Shown here: in pieces, positions 6,915-15,451 of the stretch
How positions within the stretch are numbered: position 1 is the stretch's first letter
Layout: the number at the start of each line of letters is the position of its first letter
Assembly (NCBI GenBank): GCA_023450335.1
Contig: JAEXHA010000157.1
Span: 1-41,111, forward strand
Origin: Actinomycetes bacterium
GTDB taxonomy: Bacteria; Actinomycetota; Actinomycetes; Actinomycetales; Microbacteriaceae
Length of the DNA: 41,111 bases
Direction of reading: 5' to 3'
Notes under the pieces: generated by a model
What the model was told of the DNA's origin: nothing
The model's input: the letters and a program-made list of their open reading frames with translations, nothing else
Database searches by the model: none
Made by a program: the position numbers and the translations under genes

Positions 6915-8677
6915 TGACTCAGGCACCCATCCTCCCCACCACGAGGGTTGCGACCGTCAGTTCAGGACGTGTCCGCAAGTTCGCCTTCCTCCGGCAGATC
7001 TATCGGTCGCCGTTGGCGGCTGCGGGGGCCGTCTGGATCGCACTGCTTTCGATCGTGTGTGCCGCCGCCCCCGTGCTGCCGCTCCGGGACCCGCTCGTGC
7101 AGGATCTTTCGTCCGCGCTGCAGGGGCCATCCGCCGCGCACTTGCTCGGAACGGACGCGCTCGGCCGTGATGTGCTCTCGCGCATCATCTGGGGCGGGCA
7201 GGACGCCTTGCTCGGTTCGCTCGAAGCTGTGATCGTCGCAATCGTGCTCGGCGCGACGTTCGGTGTCGTCGCGGCGTATCGCGGAGGGTGGCTCAACGCC
7301 TTCGCCACACGAACAGCCGAGTTGATCTTCGCGCTGCCGGCCATGGTGGTGCTGCTCGCGCTGGCGGCGGTGCTGGGCACCAACATCGTGGCGTCGATGG
7401 CCGCGTTCGGAGTGCTGGTGTCTGCGTCCTACCTCCGGATGGCGCAGACCACAACCCTCGCCGTGCGCAACGAGCTCTATGTCGATGCGGCCAAAGTCGC
7501 CGGGCTCTCGACTCCTCGCGTCGTGTTCGGGCACGTGTTGCCCAACGTGATCGGTCCGATCATCGTCATGAGCAGCCTCACGTTCGGCGCCGCACTGCTA
7601 GTGCAGGCCAGCCTCGGCTTTCTCGGACTGGGCCCGCCGCCGCCCAACCCGACGTGGGGTGGGATGATCGCCGAGTCCTCGACGTATATCTACCGCCACC
7701 CCTGGTTGCTGGTGCCGACCGGTGTCGTTCTTGCGCTGACCATCCTTGCCGCGAACCTCATCGGCGACGCGCTTCGCGACGGCGATGGCAAGCGTCAGCG
7801 CTTCAGCCTCCTCAAGCGCGCTGCGCGCACGACAGGGACCTCGCCCGCCGCTCCCGCTGCCGTGGCCACCGAAGCCCTGCTCGAGGTCCGCGACCTGAGC
7901 GTCACTTTCGGCTCGGACACCTCGGGCTCGCGTGTCGTCGACGGCATCTCGTTCAGCATCGCGCCTGCAGAGATCGTCGCCGTGGTGGGAGAGTCCGGCT
8001 CGGGCAAGACGATGACCGCGCTGGGCATCATCGGCATCCTGCCGTTCCCGGGACACATCAGCGGCGGCACCATCGAGTTCGACGGTGTCGACCTGACGAC
8101 CCTTTCCGATGCCCGATTGGCGTCGTACCGCGGCAAACGCATCGGCATGATCTCCCAGGAGCCCATGATGGCGTTGGATCCCTGCTTCACCGTCGCGTCG
8201 CAGCTGGTCGGGCCCATCCGCCGCCATCGCGGCGTGAGCGGATCCGCGGCGCGGACGATCGCGAAATCGCTGCTGGCCGAGGTGGGACTGCCGAACGTCG
8301 AGGTCGTGATGAAGAGCTATCCGCATCAGCTTTCCGGGGGGATGGCGCAGCGCGTGGCGATCGCCATCGCCCTCGCCGGCGAGCCCGAACTGCTCATCGC
8401 CGACGAGCCGACTACCGCACTGGATGTCACCGTGCAGGCGGGAATCCTCGACCTCCTCCGGTCCCTTCAGGCCAAGACCGGGATGGCGATCATGTTCGTC
8501 ACCCACGACCTCGGTGTCGTCGCCGACATCGCGTCACGAGCTGTGGTCATGGAGAAGGGGCGAATCGTGGAGACGGCCAGCATCGAGGACCTGTTCGCCG
8601 CGCCGCAGCACGAGTACACGCGGGCGCTCATCCGCGCCACTCCGAGCCTCGTCGATCTGGGAGCACCGCATGGCTGA
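6914..8677 (+). CDS. Fused ABC permease-ATPase (DppC-DppD-like)
   Basis: A 587-residue fusion of a second permease and an ATPase. Residues to about 300 are a DppC-like membrane domain (SPLAAAGAVWIALL, LLGTDALGRDVLSRIIWGGQ, EAA loop near AAKVAGLSTPRVVFGHVLPN). From about 320 to the end is an ATP-binding domain with Walker A GESGSGKT, the signature LSGGMAQRVAIA, Walker B LLIADEPTTALD and a C-terminal oligopeptide-type extension (PQHEYTRAL). Separate subunits are the usual arrangement; fused forms occur in actinobacteria. The ATG at 6914 was chosen because it overlaps the previous stop and follows AAGGTGAGAAG. It overlaps the next ATPase by 8 bp. Confidence 0.9.
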   Translation: MTQAPILPTTRVATVSSGRVRKFAFLRQIYRSPLAAAGAVWIALLSIVCAAAPVLPLRDPLVQDLSSALQGPSAAHLLGTDALGRDVLSRIIWGGQDALLGSLEAVIVAIVLGATFGVVAAYRGGWLNAFATRTAELIFALPAMVVLLALAAVLGTNIVASMAAFGVLVSASYLRMAQTTTLAVRNELYVDAAKVAGLSTPRVVFGHVLPNVIGPIIVMSSLTFGAALLVQASLGFLGLGPPPPNPTWGGMIAESSTYIYRHPWLLVPTGVVLALTILAANLIGDALRDGDGKRQRFSLLKRAARTTGTSPAAPAAVATEALLEVRDLSVTFGSDTSGSRVVDGISFSIAPAEIVAVVGESGSGKTMTALGIIGILPFPGHISGGTIEFDGVDLTTLSDARLASYRGKRIGMISQEPMMALDPCFTVASQLVGPIRRHRGVSGSAARTIAKSLLAEVGLPNVEVVMKSYPHQLSGGMAQRVAIAIALAGEPELLIADEPTTALDVTVQAGILDLLRSLQAKTGMAIMFVTHDLGVVADIASRAVVMEKGRIVETASIEDLFAAPQHEYTRALIRATPSLVDLGAPHG

Positions 8678-9506
8678 TCTGCTGACCGTCCAAGACCTGA
8701 CCGTAGAGTTCCCCGTCGCGGGCGCGCGGCGGAAGAAGCTGCGCGCCGTGGATCGTGTCTCCTTCTCCGTCGGGGCGGGAGAGACAGTGGCGCTGGTGGG
8801 CGAGTCCGGTTCCGGCAAATCAACGATCGGTCGGGCCATTCTGGGGCTGAACACGATCCGCGAAGGCCGCATCGTGTTCGACGGCCAGGACGTTACCCGC
8901 CGTTCGCCTCGGCTGCAGCGTGCGATCGCCCGTGACTTGCAGGCAGTTTTCCAAGATCCCTACAGTTCGCTCAACCCTGCCAAGACCATCGGCGACAACC
9001 TGTCGGAGCCCCTCCGTGCACAGGCGACGGTGAAATCGGCTGATGCCCGCGCCAAGTTGACGGGGCTGTTGCGGCAGGTGGGGATGCCCGAGGACTCTGC
9101 GGAGCGATATCCGGCCAACTTCTCGGGCGGTCAACGACAACGCATCGCGATTGCGCGGGCGCTCATGCTCGGGCCGAAGCTCGTCGTGTGCGATGAACCG
9201 ACCAGTGCGCTGGATGTCTCCACACAGGCGGCGGTACTGCAGCTTCTTCGGGATCTGAAAGCCGAGTTCGGCATGTCCTATCTGTTCATCACCCACGATC
9301 TCGCCGTCGTTCGTCACTTCGCTGATCGCGTGCTCGTCCTCAAGAGAGGTCAGCTTGTCGAAGAGGGAACCGTAGACGATATCTGCGAACGTCCGCAGCA
9401 CCCGTACACCCAGCAATTGATTGCGACTGCGCCCGTGCCCGACCCCGTGTTGCAGCGGCAGCGGCGGGAGGCGCGCTGGCGTGCGGCCGCGGAGGCCGTC
9501 GTATGA
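8670..9506 (+). CDS. ABC transporter ATPase (DppF-like)
   Basis: A 278-residue ATP-binding subunit, partner of the fused ATPase upstream. It has Walker A GESGSGKST, Q-loop FQDPYSSLNP (typical of DppF/OppF), signature FSGGQRQRIAIARAL, Walker B VVCDEPTSALD, H-loop ITHD and the oligopeptide C-terminal motif RPQHPYTQQL. Its ATG lies inside the end of the previous gene (8-bp overlap), so translation is coupled. With the two permease domains this completes a type I importer apart from the binding protein, which is encoded 6 kb away at 15518. Confidence 0.92.
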   Translation: MADLLTVQDLTVEFPVAGARRKKLRAVDRVSFSVGAGETVALVGESGSGKSTIGRAILGLNTIREGRIVFDGQDVTRRSPRLQRAIARDLQAVFQDPYSSLNPAKTIGDNLSEPLRAQATVKSADARAKLTGLLRQVGMPEDSAERYPANFSGGQRQRIAIARALMLGPKLVVCDEPTSALDVSTQAAVLQLLRDLKAEFGMSYLFITHDLAVVRHFADRVLVLKRGQLVEEGTVDDICERPQHPYTQQLIATAPVPDPVLQRQRREARWRAAAEAVV

Positions 9507-9515
9507 ACCCACGGC

Positions 9516-9533
9516 CTAGATACTTCGATGTCT
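9516..9533 (-). promoter_or_regulatory. Putative MarR operator (autoregulatory)
   Basis: Read on the minus strand this is AGACATCGAAGTATCTAG, 17 of 18 matches to the shared element. It overlaps the -35 region of the marR promoter, as expected for autorepression. Confidence 0.6.
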
Positions 9534-9544
9534 ATGTTGCCGAG

Positions 9545-9550
9545 TAGGAT
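9545..9550 (+). promoter_or_regulatory. -10 box of leaderless marR promoter
   Basis: TAGGAT lies 8 nt before the marR ATG and no Shine-Dalgarno sequence is present, so the mRNA is probably leaderless or nearly so. Confidence 0.55.
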
Positions 9551-9558
9551 GAGCCGCT

Positions 9559-10161
9559 ATGACGGGTGATTCACGCGATCGCGGCTCTCACGACGCGGAG
9601 CGCTACGAGGAGATGACTCGTGCGGCTGCGCTCGGGTTCGACCCGGATGCCGACTTGGCTGCGATGGACTTCGGTCTAGCCATCGTTCGCGCCGGTAACC
9701 GGCTCCAGCAAGACCTCGAGCAGCAGGTCCACCGCCCGGCGGGAATGACGTGGGCGGCGTTCCGAGTCTTGTTCACCATAAAGTCGGTGGGCGAGATCTC
9801 GCCGATGCGGTTGGCCCATCTTTCGAACACTTCCGCAGCGAGTATCAGCAGCGTATTGAAGACCCTCGACGGCTATGGCCTGATCGCTCGCACTGCCGAC
9901 GAGAACGATGGCCGCGCCGTCCTGCTCTCGCTTACGCCGGCCGGGGATGCTGCGGTTGCCGAGCTCTTTACGCGCAACAACAATCGAGTGGCGCAATGGG
10001 CCACGCGCTACACGGATGAGGAGCGCGCCGAGCTCGTCCGCCTCCTTGGCCGCGTGCTCCACGAGTCCAGTCCGCCCGCTCTGACGGCCGAAGAACGGCG
10101 CGAGCCGATCCGCGTTCGGAAGCGGGCCTCTCGCCGCGTAGCCGACACGCGGCAAAACTAA
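9559..10161 (+). CDS. MarR-family transcriptional regulator
   Basis: A 200-residue winged-helix regulator. The MarR core runs from about residue 38 (DFGLAIVRAGNRL) through the recognition region (SPMRLAHLSNTSAASISSVLKTLDGYGLI) and the wing (ARTADENDGRAVLLSLTPAG). The 35-residue N-terminal arm and basic C-terminal tail (IRVRKRASRRVA) are extra. MarR proteins in CoA-dependent aromatic pathways, such as CouR, are repressors released by an acyl-CoA intermediate. By position this protein is the natural ligand sensor for the shared 18-bp element found at its own and neighbouring promoters. The ligand is unknown. Confidence 0.9.
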   Translation: MTGDSRDRGSHDAERYEEMTRAAALGFDPDADLAAMDFGLAIVRAGNRLQQDLEQQVHRPAGMTWAAFRVLFTIKSVGEISPMRLAHLSNTSAASISSVLKTLDGYGLIARTADENDGRAVLLSLTPAGDAAVAELFTRNNNRVAQWATRYTDEERAELVRLLGRVLHESSPPALTAEERREPIRVRKRASRRVADTRQN

Positions 10162-10163
10162 TA

Positions 10164-10181
10164 AGACATTTGACTATCTGG
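10164..10181 (+). promoter_or_regulatory. Putative MarR operator
   Basis: AGACATTTGACTATCTGG matches all 18 positions of the shared element and contains the -35 hexamer TTGACT of the beta-oxidation operon promoter, so bound protein would exclude RNA polymerase. Confidence 0.6.
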
Positions 10182-10198
10182 CTCTCCTTGGCCAGGAT
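10170..10198 (+). promoter_or_regulatory. Promoter of beta-oxidation operon (leaderless)
   Basis: A TTGACT -35 (10170-10175), a 17-bp spacer and a CAGGAT -10 (10193-10198). The ATG at 10205 follows after 6 nt, so this operon probably begins with a leaderless gene. Confidence 0.65.
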
Positions 10199-10204
10199 GG
10201 GCTC

Positions 10205-12286
10205 ATGCCCACCTCTCGCGAGGCGCTCATCGAGGAGCGTCGCACTCCCGATGGCGTCGCCCTCCTCGCACTGCGCAATGGCCGACTGAACACCCTCACC
10301 CGTCCACTGCGCACCGATCTGATCGAGGCGCTCGATCGCGCCGAGGCGGATGACAGGATCCACGCCGTCGTTCTGTACGGAGCGTCAGGGACTTTCTCTG
10401 CCGGAGCGGACCTCGCCGAGTTCGACTCCGGGGAGGGCCTGGCAGAGCCGTCATTGCACGCGACGATCTTGTCGTTCATCGACGAGATGACGAAGCCGGT
10501 GATCGCGTTGATCGAGGGCCTCGCGTTGGGTGGCGGGCTCGAGCTCGCCCTCGGATGCCATTACCGGTTGGCTACGCCGGACGCGCGTATCGGGCTGCCT
10601 GAGGTGACCTTCGGTTTCCTTCCGGGTGCCGGCGGGACACAGCGCCTGCCACGCGCCGTTGGCCTGGAACGCAGCCTGAGCATGATGCTCACCGGTGAGA
10701 CGGCCGATGCCGCGTCGATCGGTGAAGGTGCGTTGATTGCCCGCGTGCTCGGCGCCGACCCGCTGGCAGAGGCGATCGCCTTCGCGATAGATGTGGTCGC
10801 GCAACCTCTGCCGCGCCTGCGCGACGTCGCGATCGACGGCAGTGCGCGTGACGCGCTTCTCGCCTTCGCCGCGCGCGCCGTCCGTGAATCCGGGCCGCAC
10901 ACGGCGGTGGTCGCGGCGGTCACCGCCGGCGCCGATGACATCGATCGGGGCTTCGAGGAAGAGCAGCGACTGTTCTCTGAGCTCGCCGAAGCCGAGAGCG
11001 CCTCAGCGCGACGACACCTCTTCCTCGCGCAGCGTGCAGCGCGTCGCCGCCCGAGCGATTCGACGCCTCGTCCTCCGATCGGACGGGTCGGGGTCGTCGG
11101 CGGAGGGACCATGGGGCGCGGGATCGCACTCGCGCACGCCATCGCAGGGCTGCAGGTGCACCTTGTCGAAGCGGGACCCGAGCAGGTTGCAGCCGCATCT
11201 GCCGCACTCGCGACCGAAGCAGCCCGGGCCGCACGATCGCGAGCGAACTCGGTGGCCGATCCCACGGAGATCCTGACCCGCATCTCCTGCTCCGCGCAAT
11301 TGACGGATATCGCCGAGGTGGACCTGGTCATCGAGGCGGTTCCCGAGGACCTCGCGCTGAAGCTGGACATCTTCGCCCGGCTGGACCGCGTGGTGCGATC
11401 GGGAGCACTTCTGGCGACGAACACATCGTCGCTCGACGTTGACGCCATAGCCCGCAGCACGTCACGGCCCGCCGATGTTCTGGGGCTGCATTTCTTCTCG
11501 CCGGCGCACGTCATGAAGCTCCTCGAGGTCATCCGGGGCGAGGGCACGTCAGACGCCACCTTGGCGGCGGCACTCACGCACGCACAGAACATCGGCAAGG
11601 TCCCCGTGGTCTCGGGCGTCGGCCCCGGTTTCATCGGAAATCGTGTGCTCGAATCGTCCAGTAGGGAGATCGCCTTCATGCTGCTGGAAGGGGCCACGCC
11701 CATCCAGATCGACACCGCGCTGCAGCGCTGGGGGATGAGGATGGGCCCGTTCCGGGTGCTTGATCTGGTGGGCAACGACGTCCCGATGCTCACGCGGGTC
11801 GCGGCCGGCACCGCCGACAACGTGGAGTGGCGGGTCGCCCGTGAGCTCGTCGCCCGCGGATGGCTCGGCGACAAGACCGGTCGCGGTTGGTTCCGTCATG
11901 AGTCTGGGTCGCCGGTCCCGGACCACGAGGTCGAGGAACTCATCCGCGAGGTCGCCCGCGAGGCGAGTATCGCACCGCGTAGCCACACTGATCGCGAGAT
12001 CGTCGAGCGTGCCGTGCTGGCAATGGTCAACGAAGGAGCGGCTGTTCTCGAAGAGGGCGTCGCTTCCCGAGCAGGAGATATCGATGTCGTCTTCACCCTG
12101 GGCTACGGCTTTCCCGTCGATCGAGGCGGACCCATGCATCTGGCAGACACCATGGGCCTGCCCAACGTGCTGCGCATCATGAACCGCTACGCCGCTCGAC
12201 CCGGAGGTGACCGATGGCATCCCCGTCGCATCCTCGTGGAGAGCGCGCGCGCCGGCCGCTCCGTCGCGGAGTGGGTGTCCGCATGA
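10205..12286 (+). CDS. Fused enoyl-CoA hydratase / 3-hydroxyacyl-CoA dehydrogenase
   Basis: A 693-residue bifunctional beta-oxidation protein of the FadB/FadJ/peroxisomal MFE type. The hydratase domain (to about 190) has the oxyanion loop FSAGADLAEF and both catalytic glutamates, E113 (GGGLELALG) and E133 (GLPEVTFGFLPGAGGTQRL). The dehydrogenase domain has the NAD motif VGVVGGGTMG (about 295-304), the catalytic His429 and its partner Glu441 in LHFFSPAHVMKLLEV, and PGFIGNRVL before the helical C-terminal repeats. It converts 2-enoyl-CoA to 3-ketoacyl-CoA. It overlaps the thiolase by 4 bp (ATGA). The operon lacks its own acyl-CoA dehydrogenase. Side-chain shortening of an aryl- or alicyclic acyl-CoA is likely. 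Confidence 0.93.
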   Translation: MPTSREALIEERRTPDGVALLALRNGRLNTLTRPLRTDLIEALDRAEADDRIHAVVLYGASGTFSAGADLAEFDSGEGLAEPSLHATILSFIDEMTKPVIALIEGLALGGGLELALGCHYRLATPDARIGLPEVTFGFLPGAGGTQRLPRAVGLERSLSMMLTGETADAASIGEGALIARVLGADPLAEAIAFAIDVVAQPLPRLRDVAIDGSARDALLAFAARAVRESGPHTAVVAAVTAGADDIDRGFEEEQRLFSELAEAESASARRHLFLAQRAARRRPSDSTPRPPIGRVGVVGGGTMGRGIALAHAIAGLQVHLVEAGPEQVAAASAALATEAARAARSRANSVADPTEILTRISCSAQLTDIAEVDLVIEAVPEDLALKLDIFARLDRVVRSGALLATNTSSLDVDAIARSTSRPADVLGLHFFSPAHVMKLLEVIRGEGTSDATLAAALTHAQNIGKVPVVSGVGPGFIGNRVLESSSREIAFMLLEGATPIQIDTALQRWGMRMGPFRVLDLVGNDVPMLTRVAAGTADNVEWRVARELVARGWLGDKTGRGWFRHESGSPVPDHEVEELIREVAREASIAPRSHTDREIVERAVLAMVNEGAAVLEEGVASRAGDIDVVFTLGYGFPVDRGGPMHLADTMGLPNVLRIMNRYAARPGGDRWHPRRILVESARAGRSVAEWVSA

Positions 12287-13458
12287 GGCGTGCCGTCATC
12301 GTGGAGTCGGTGCGAACGGCTCAGACCCGTTCGTGGCGCGGCGGATTCAACCTGACCCACCCGGTGACCTTGGCGGGAGCCGTGGTGGAAGAGGTCGTGC
12401 GGCGCAGCGGCATCGCGCCCGATGAGATCGCGGACGTGATCATGGGCTGCGCCAACCCGGAGGGTGCGGCCGGGGGGAACCTCGGTCGCCTGAGTGCGCA
12501 GCGCGCAGGTCTGCCCGACCACGTCGCCGGTCAGACGATCACTCGCTTCTGCGCGTCGGGGCTTCAGGCGGTTGCATCGGCGGCTCAACGCATCATTGCG
12601 GACGAGTGTGATGCCGTCGTCGCGGGCGGGTGTGAGTCGATCACGGCGGTCCAGGATGCCATGAATCAGCATCAGGCGCGTGATGAGTGGCTGAGCCGCC
12701 AGCATCCTGACGTCTACCTGAGCATGCTGGCAACGGCAGAAGTGGTCGCACAGCGCTACGGCGTATCGCGGGAAGCGCAAGACGACTACGGGGTGCGCAG
12801 TCACCTGCGCGCCGCGGCGGCCCAGGCGGCCGGACTCTTCGCAGAAGAGATCATGCCCGTGCAGACGCAGATGGCCGTGCGCGACCGGTCCGGCGAAATC
12901 ACCCGTGTCGATGTGACGGTCGACGCGGACGAGGGTGTGCGCGCCGGAGTGACACGCGAAGCCACCAGTGCGCTCACGCCCGTGGTTGCCGGCGGCTCGG
13001 TGACGGCGGGCAACGCCAGTGGCTTTGCCGACGGTGCTGCGGCGACTCTGGTGATGGACGAGGCCGCTGCGGCCCGTCACGGACTGTCGCCCCTCGGACG
13101 ATTCGTCGGTTTCGCTGTCGCGGGGTGCCGCCCCGATGAGATGGGGGTCGGCCCGATCCACGCGGTGCCGAAGCTGCTGGCGCGAGCGGGACTCAGCGTG
13201 GGCGACATCGACCTGTGGGAGCTGAACGAGGCGTTCGCCTCGCAGGTGCTGTACTGCCGTGACGAACTGGGTATCCCCGACGAAACGCTCAACGTCAACG
13301 GCGGAGCGATCGCCATCGGTCATCCATACGGCAGTTCCGGGGCACGCCTCGTGGGGCATGCCCTGCGTGAAGGTCGACGCCGGGGCGCACGCCGCGTCGT
13401 CGTGACGATGTGCGTCGGAGGCGGCCAAGGTGCGGCCGCTCTCTTCGACGTCTTGTGA
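12283..13458 (+). CDS. Acetyl-CoA acetyltransferase (thiolase)
   Basis: A 391-residue degradative thiolase that cleaves 3-ketoacyl-CoA with CoA. The nucleophilic cysteine is C90 (RFCASGLQA), and the C-terminal pair H347 (AIGHPYGSSGARL) and C377 (TMCVGGGQG) is intact, as are the ELNEAFASQ and AGNASGFADGAA blocks. Length and spacing match the family. The ATG at 12283 overlaps the previous stop; an upstream in-frame ATG at 12214 is inside the preceding gene and is not needed. Together with the fused hydratase/dehydrogenase it performs the last three steps of beta-oxidation. Confidence 0.93.
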   Translation: MRRAVIVESVRTAQTRSWRGGFNLTHPVTLAGAVVEEVVRRSGIAPDEIADVIMGCANPEGAAGGNLGRLSAQRAGLPDHVAGQTITRFCASGLQAVASAAQRIIADECDAVVAGGCESITAVQDAMNQHQARDEWLSRQHPDVYLSMLATAEVVAQRYGVSREAQDDYGVRSHLRAAAAQAAGLFAEEIMPVQTQMAVRDRSGEITRVDVTVDADEGVRAGVTREATSALTPVVAGGSVTAGNASGFADGAAATLVMDEAAAARHGLSPLGRFVGFAVAGCRPDEMGVGPIHAVPKLLARAGLSVGDIDLWELNEAFASQVLYCRDELGIPDETLNVNGGAIAIGHPYGSSGARLVGHALREGRRRGARRVVVTMCVGGGQGAAALFDVL

Positions 13459-13485
13459 AACAGAAGCACGAAACGGGAGATGAAC

Positions 13486-13974
13486 ATGGACGCGACAGGT
13501 CGGCACAGTGAAGTGAGCCAGCCCGAGTTGGAGTACGCGATGACGGTGAGGCTCGAGCTCGGTGGGGCACATACGACCCCGACGATGGCCAGCGGTGTGC
13601 AATACGGACAGGTCAATGTGGTCTCGGGCGAGTTCGAGGGACCGCTGCTGCGGGGCAGGGCGTTGCCTGCCGGTGGGGATTCCCCGGTCGTGCGCCGCGA
13701 CGGCATCGCCCTGCTGGATGCCCGCTACTTCCTCGAAGAGGAGGATGGGACGATCATCCGGATCCACAATCGTGGAGTGTTCCGCATGCCGCCCGAGGTG
13801 AGAGCGCAGATCGATCGTGGCGAAGAGGCGTCGCCTGAGGACTATTACATCCGGACCTCGCCCACCTTCGAGGTGCCGGCCGGTCCGCACGACTGGCTCA
13901 CCCGGTACACCTTTGTGGGCGTCGGGCGCCGCAACGCGCGCGGCAATGAGATCGACTATTTCAAGGTGCTTTGA
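13486..13974 (+). CDS. DUF3237 (UPF0311) family protein, copy 2
   Basis: A 162-residue DUF3237 barrel protein with the same landmarks as the copy at 5319: ELEYAMTVRLEL, LLRGRALPAGGDSPV, DARYFLEEEDGTIIRIHNRG, YYIRTSPTFEV..GPHDWL and FVGVGRRNARGNEIDYF. GGGAGA precedes the ATG by 6 nt; the ATG at 13480 lies within that ribosome-binding site and was rejected. It sits in the operon after the thiolase and overlaps the next gene by one base (TGATG). Two copies in one regulon suggest the family acts on two intermediates or forms a hetero-oligomer; this is inference. Confidence 0.8.
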   Translation: MDATGRHSEVSQPELEYAMTVRLELGGAHTTPTMASGVQYGQVNVVSGEFEGPLLRGRALPAGGDSPVVRRDGIALLDARYFLEEEDGTIIRIHNRGVFRMPPEVRAQIDRGEEASPEDYYIRTSPTFEVPAGPHDWLTRYTFVGVGRRNARGNEIDYFKVL

Positions 13975-14459
13975 TGGTCGCGCGGGAAATCGAGTCGGCT
14001 GCTGAGGTCAGCCCGCCGGATCGCTTCGCCCTCCGGGAGCTGCTCACGCAATGGAACCGCAACGTGGAGCGCGCGGATATGGATGGCCTGCGTGGACTGT
14101 CTGGCCCCGGGGTGTGCCTGTCCTTCGAAGGCCGACAGTTCGCCGGCACCGATGCACTGGATGATTTCGTCGCGACGTTCGGGTGCACGGCGGAAGTGAC
14201 TCGGCGGATCCACATCAACCATCTCCAGGCGTGGCATGAGCCTCACGGTGTCCGGGCCCGATCATTCGCGATGGTCGTCGAGCTCGTGGCGGCCACTTCT
14301 CCCTTCGGTGTGGGGGCAGCGGCACCCGCGTGGCTGGGATACAGCGAGGATCGGTTCGGCGAGGTGGACGGACGCACCGTCGTACTCTCCCGTGACTTCC
14401 ACCGCTGGGGCGGCGACGTCCTCAGCGGGTTCTCCGCTGCTCGGAGGGCGGCCGCATGA
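13974..14459 (+). CDS. SnoaL-like / NTF2-fold protein
   Basis: A 161-residue protein with the NTF2/SnoaL cone-fold pattern: an opening helix (FALRELLTQWNRNVERADMD), the G-x-x-C...F strand with LSFEGRQFAGTDALDDFV, then HINHLQAWHEPHG and the terminal strands (VVLSRDFHRWGGD). Members include cyclases, isomerases, dehydratases and, in lignin-dimer catabolism, gamma-formaldehyde lyases (LdpA/LsdE class), alongside many with no activity known. The start overlaps the preceding stop. Catalytic residues cannot be assigned without a structure. Its place among beta-oxidation genes argues for action on the same substrate. Confidence 0.65.
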   Translation: MVAREIESAAEVSPPDRFALRELLTQWNRNVERADMDGLRGLSGPGVCLSFEGRQFAGTDALDDFVATFGCTAEVTRRIHINHLQAWHEPHGVRARSFAMVVELVAATSPFGVGAAAPAWLGYSEDRFGEVDGRTVVLSRDFHRWGGDVLSGFSAARRAAA

Positions 14460-15412
14460 GCGCGGTGTCCGTGACCGATCACGCCGTCGTCCTCGAAGTC
14501 CTGGCCCGGGCGGCCTGGGCGTTGGACGAAGCGCGGGAGGCGGAATGGATCGCACAGTTCGCTGGAGATGCGGTCATCGAGCGACGAAGCCGGGATGGTT
14601 CGGTCACGCGCTGGCGGGCGGCCGATGACGGCCTGGCCGCGTATCTCCGAGACGAGGCCGACGCGGTCGCGATGCAGGACTTCCAGACCTGGACTTCGGA
14701 CGTGGTCGTGGCAGCAGCGGGGGCCGATGCGGTGCACGTCACTTCGACTTCCTTGCGGATCGGGAGCGCGTCTGGAGGGCTGTCGAATGTGATCCTCGGC
14801 GATGCCCTCGTGCAAGACGTGCTGGTGCGTTCGGAAGAGGGATGGCGCATCCGGTCTCGGACGATCGCGGCGCTGGGGGCCGACCTCGACCCGCTCGAGC
14901 TCGTGCCGGCGTCCGCCGACGGGGGCGTGGCCGACCACGCCGATGCGGAGGCGCGTGCCGCGGATCGGATCGAGATCGAGGCGCTGTTCGCTGATTATGC
15001 GTGGGCACTGGATACCGCGGACATCGAGGGCGTGCTCACTCTCTTCTCTGACGATGCGGTGATGCAGGATCCGTTCGGCAGATTCACCGGCTCCGGCCCC
15101 GATGGAGTGAGGACCTTCTTCGAGGGCCTGTTCGCCCGGCGTGAGTTCGCCGGGCGCGTGCACTGGGTCAGCCAGATGGTGCTCACTCCGATCGCCGGCG
15201 GCTACCGCGTGGATTCCTACGCGCTCGTGCCGGCAGCCCTGCCCACGGGACCGGTGACCCTGCATCTGATGGCGTTCTACCGTGATGTCGTCGTGCGTGA
15301 ACGTGGCCACTGGCGGTTCCGCGAGCGTCTGGTGGGTCCGCGCTGGAGTCGGGAGGGGGACGGTGATGCGGCAGCCGTCACCGCCACATCACGGTCCCAT
15401 CCCAAGAAATAG
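14456..15412 (+). CDS. Tandem SnoaL-like (two NTF2-fold domains) protein
   Basis: A 318-residue protein made of two NTF2-like units. Unit 1 (about 8-140) starts VVLEVLARAAWALDEAREAE; unit 2 (about 170-300) starts IEIEALFADYAWALDTADIE and has the family turn LFSDDAVMQDPFGRFTG. Both share the A-W-A-L-D motif, pointing to an internal duplication or a fusion of two adjacent genes. NTF2 enzymes usually work as dimers, so the fusion may be a covalent heterodimer. It overlaps the previous gene by 4 bp and ends the operon. No activity can be assigned; a lyase, isomerase or hydratase step on an aromatic or cyclic intermediate is plausible. Confidence 0.75.
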   Translation: MSAVSVTDHAVVLEVLARAAWALDEAREAEWIAQFAGDAVIERRSRDGSVTRWRAADDGLAAYLRDEADAVAMQDFQTWTSDVVVAAAGADAVHVTSTSLRIGSASGGLSNVILGDALVQDVLVRSEEGWRIRSRTIAALGADLDPLELVPASADGGVADHADAEARAADRIEIEALFADYAWALDTADIEGVLTLFSDDAVMQDPFGRFTGSGPDGVRTFFEGLFARREFAGRVHWVSQMVLTPIAGGYRVDSYALVPAALPTGPVTLHLMAFYRDVVVRERGHWRFRERLVGPRWSREGDGDAAAVTATSRSHPKK

Positions 15413-15414
15413 TT

Positions 15415-15432
15415 AGACCTTGACATAGTTGG
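15415..15432 (+). promoter_or_regulatory. Putative MarR operator, weaker copy
   Basis: AGACCTTGACATAGTTGG matches 14 of 18 positions of the shared element and contains the -35 hexamer of the binding-protein gene promoter. It lies 37 bp upstream of the strong copy. Confidence 0.4.
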
Positions 15433-15449
15433 GCCCCATCACCTAATAC
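15420..15449 (+). promoter_or_regulatory. Promoter of the binding-protein gene
   Basis: A TTGACA -35 (15420-15425), an 18-bp spacer and a TAATAC -10 (15444-15449), in the 105-bp gap after the beta-oxidation operon. The strong operator follows 2 bp downstream. Confidence 0.55.
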
Positions 15450-15451
15450 TT

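Noticed and set aside
12187..13890. 567-codon minus-strand frame opposite thiolase and DUF3237
   Set aside because: Spans two well-supported genes on the other strand and shows no domain.
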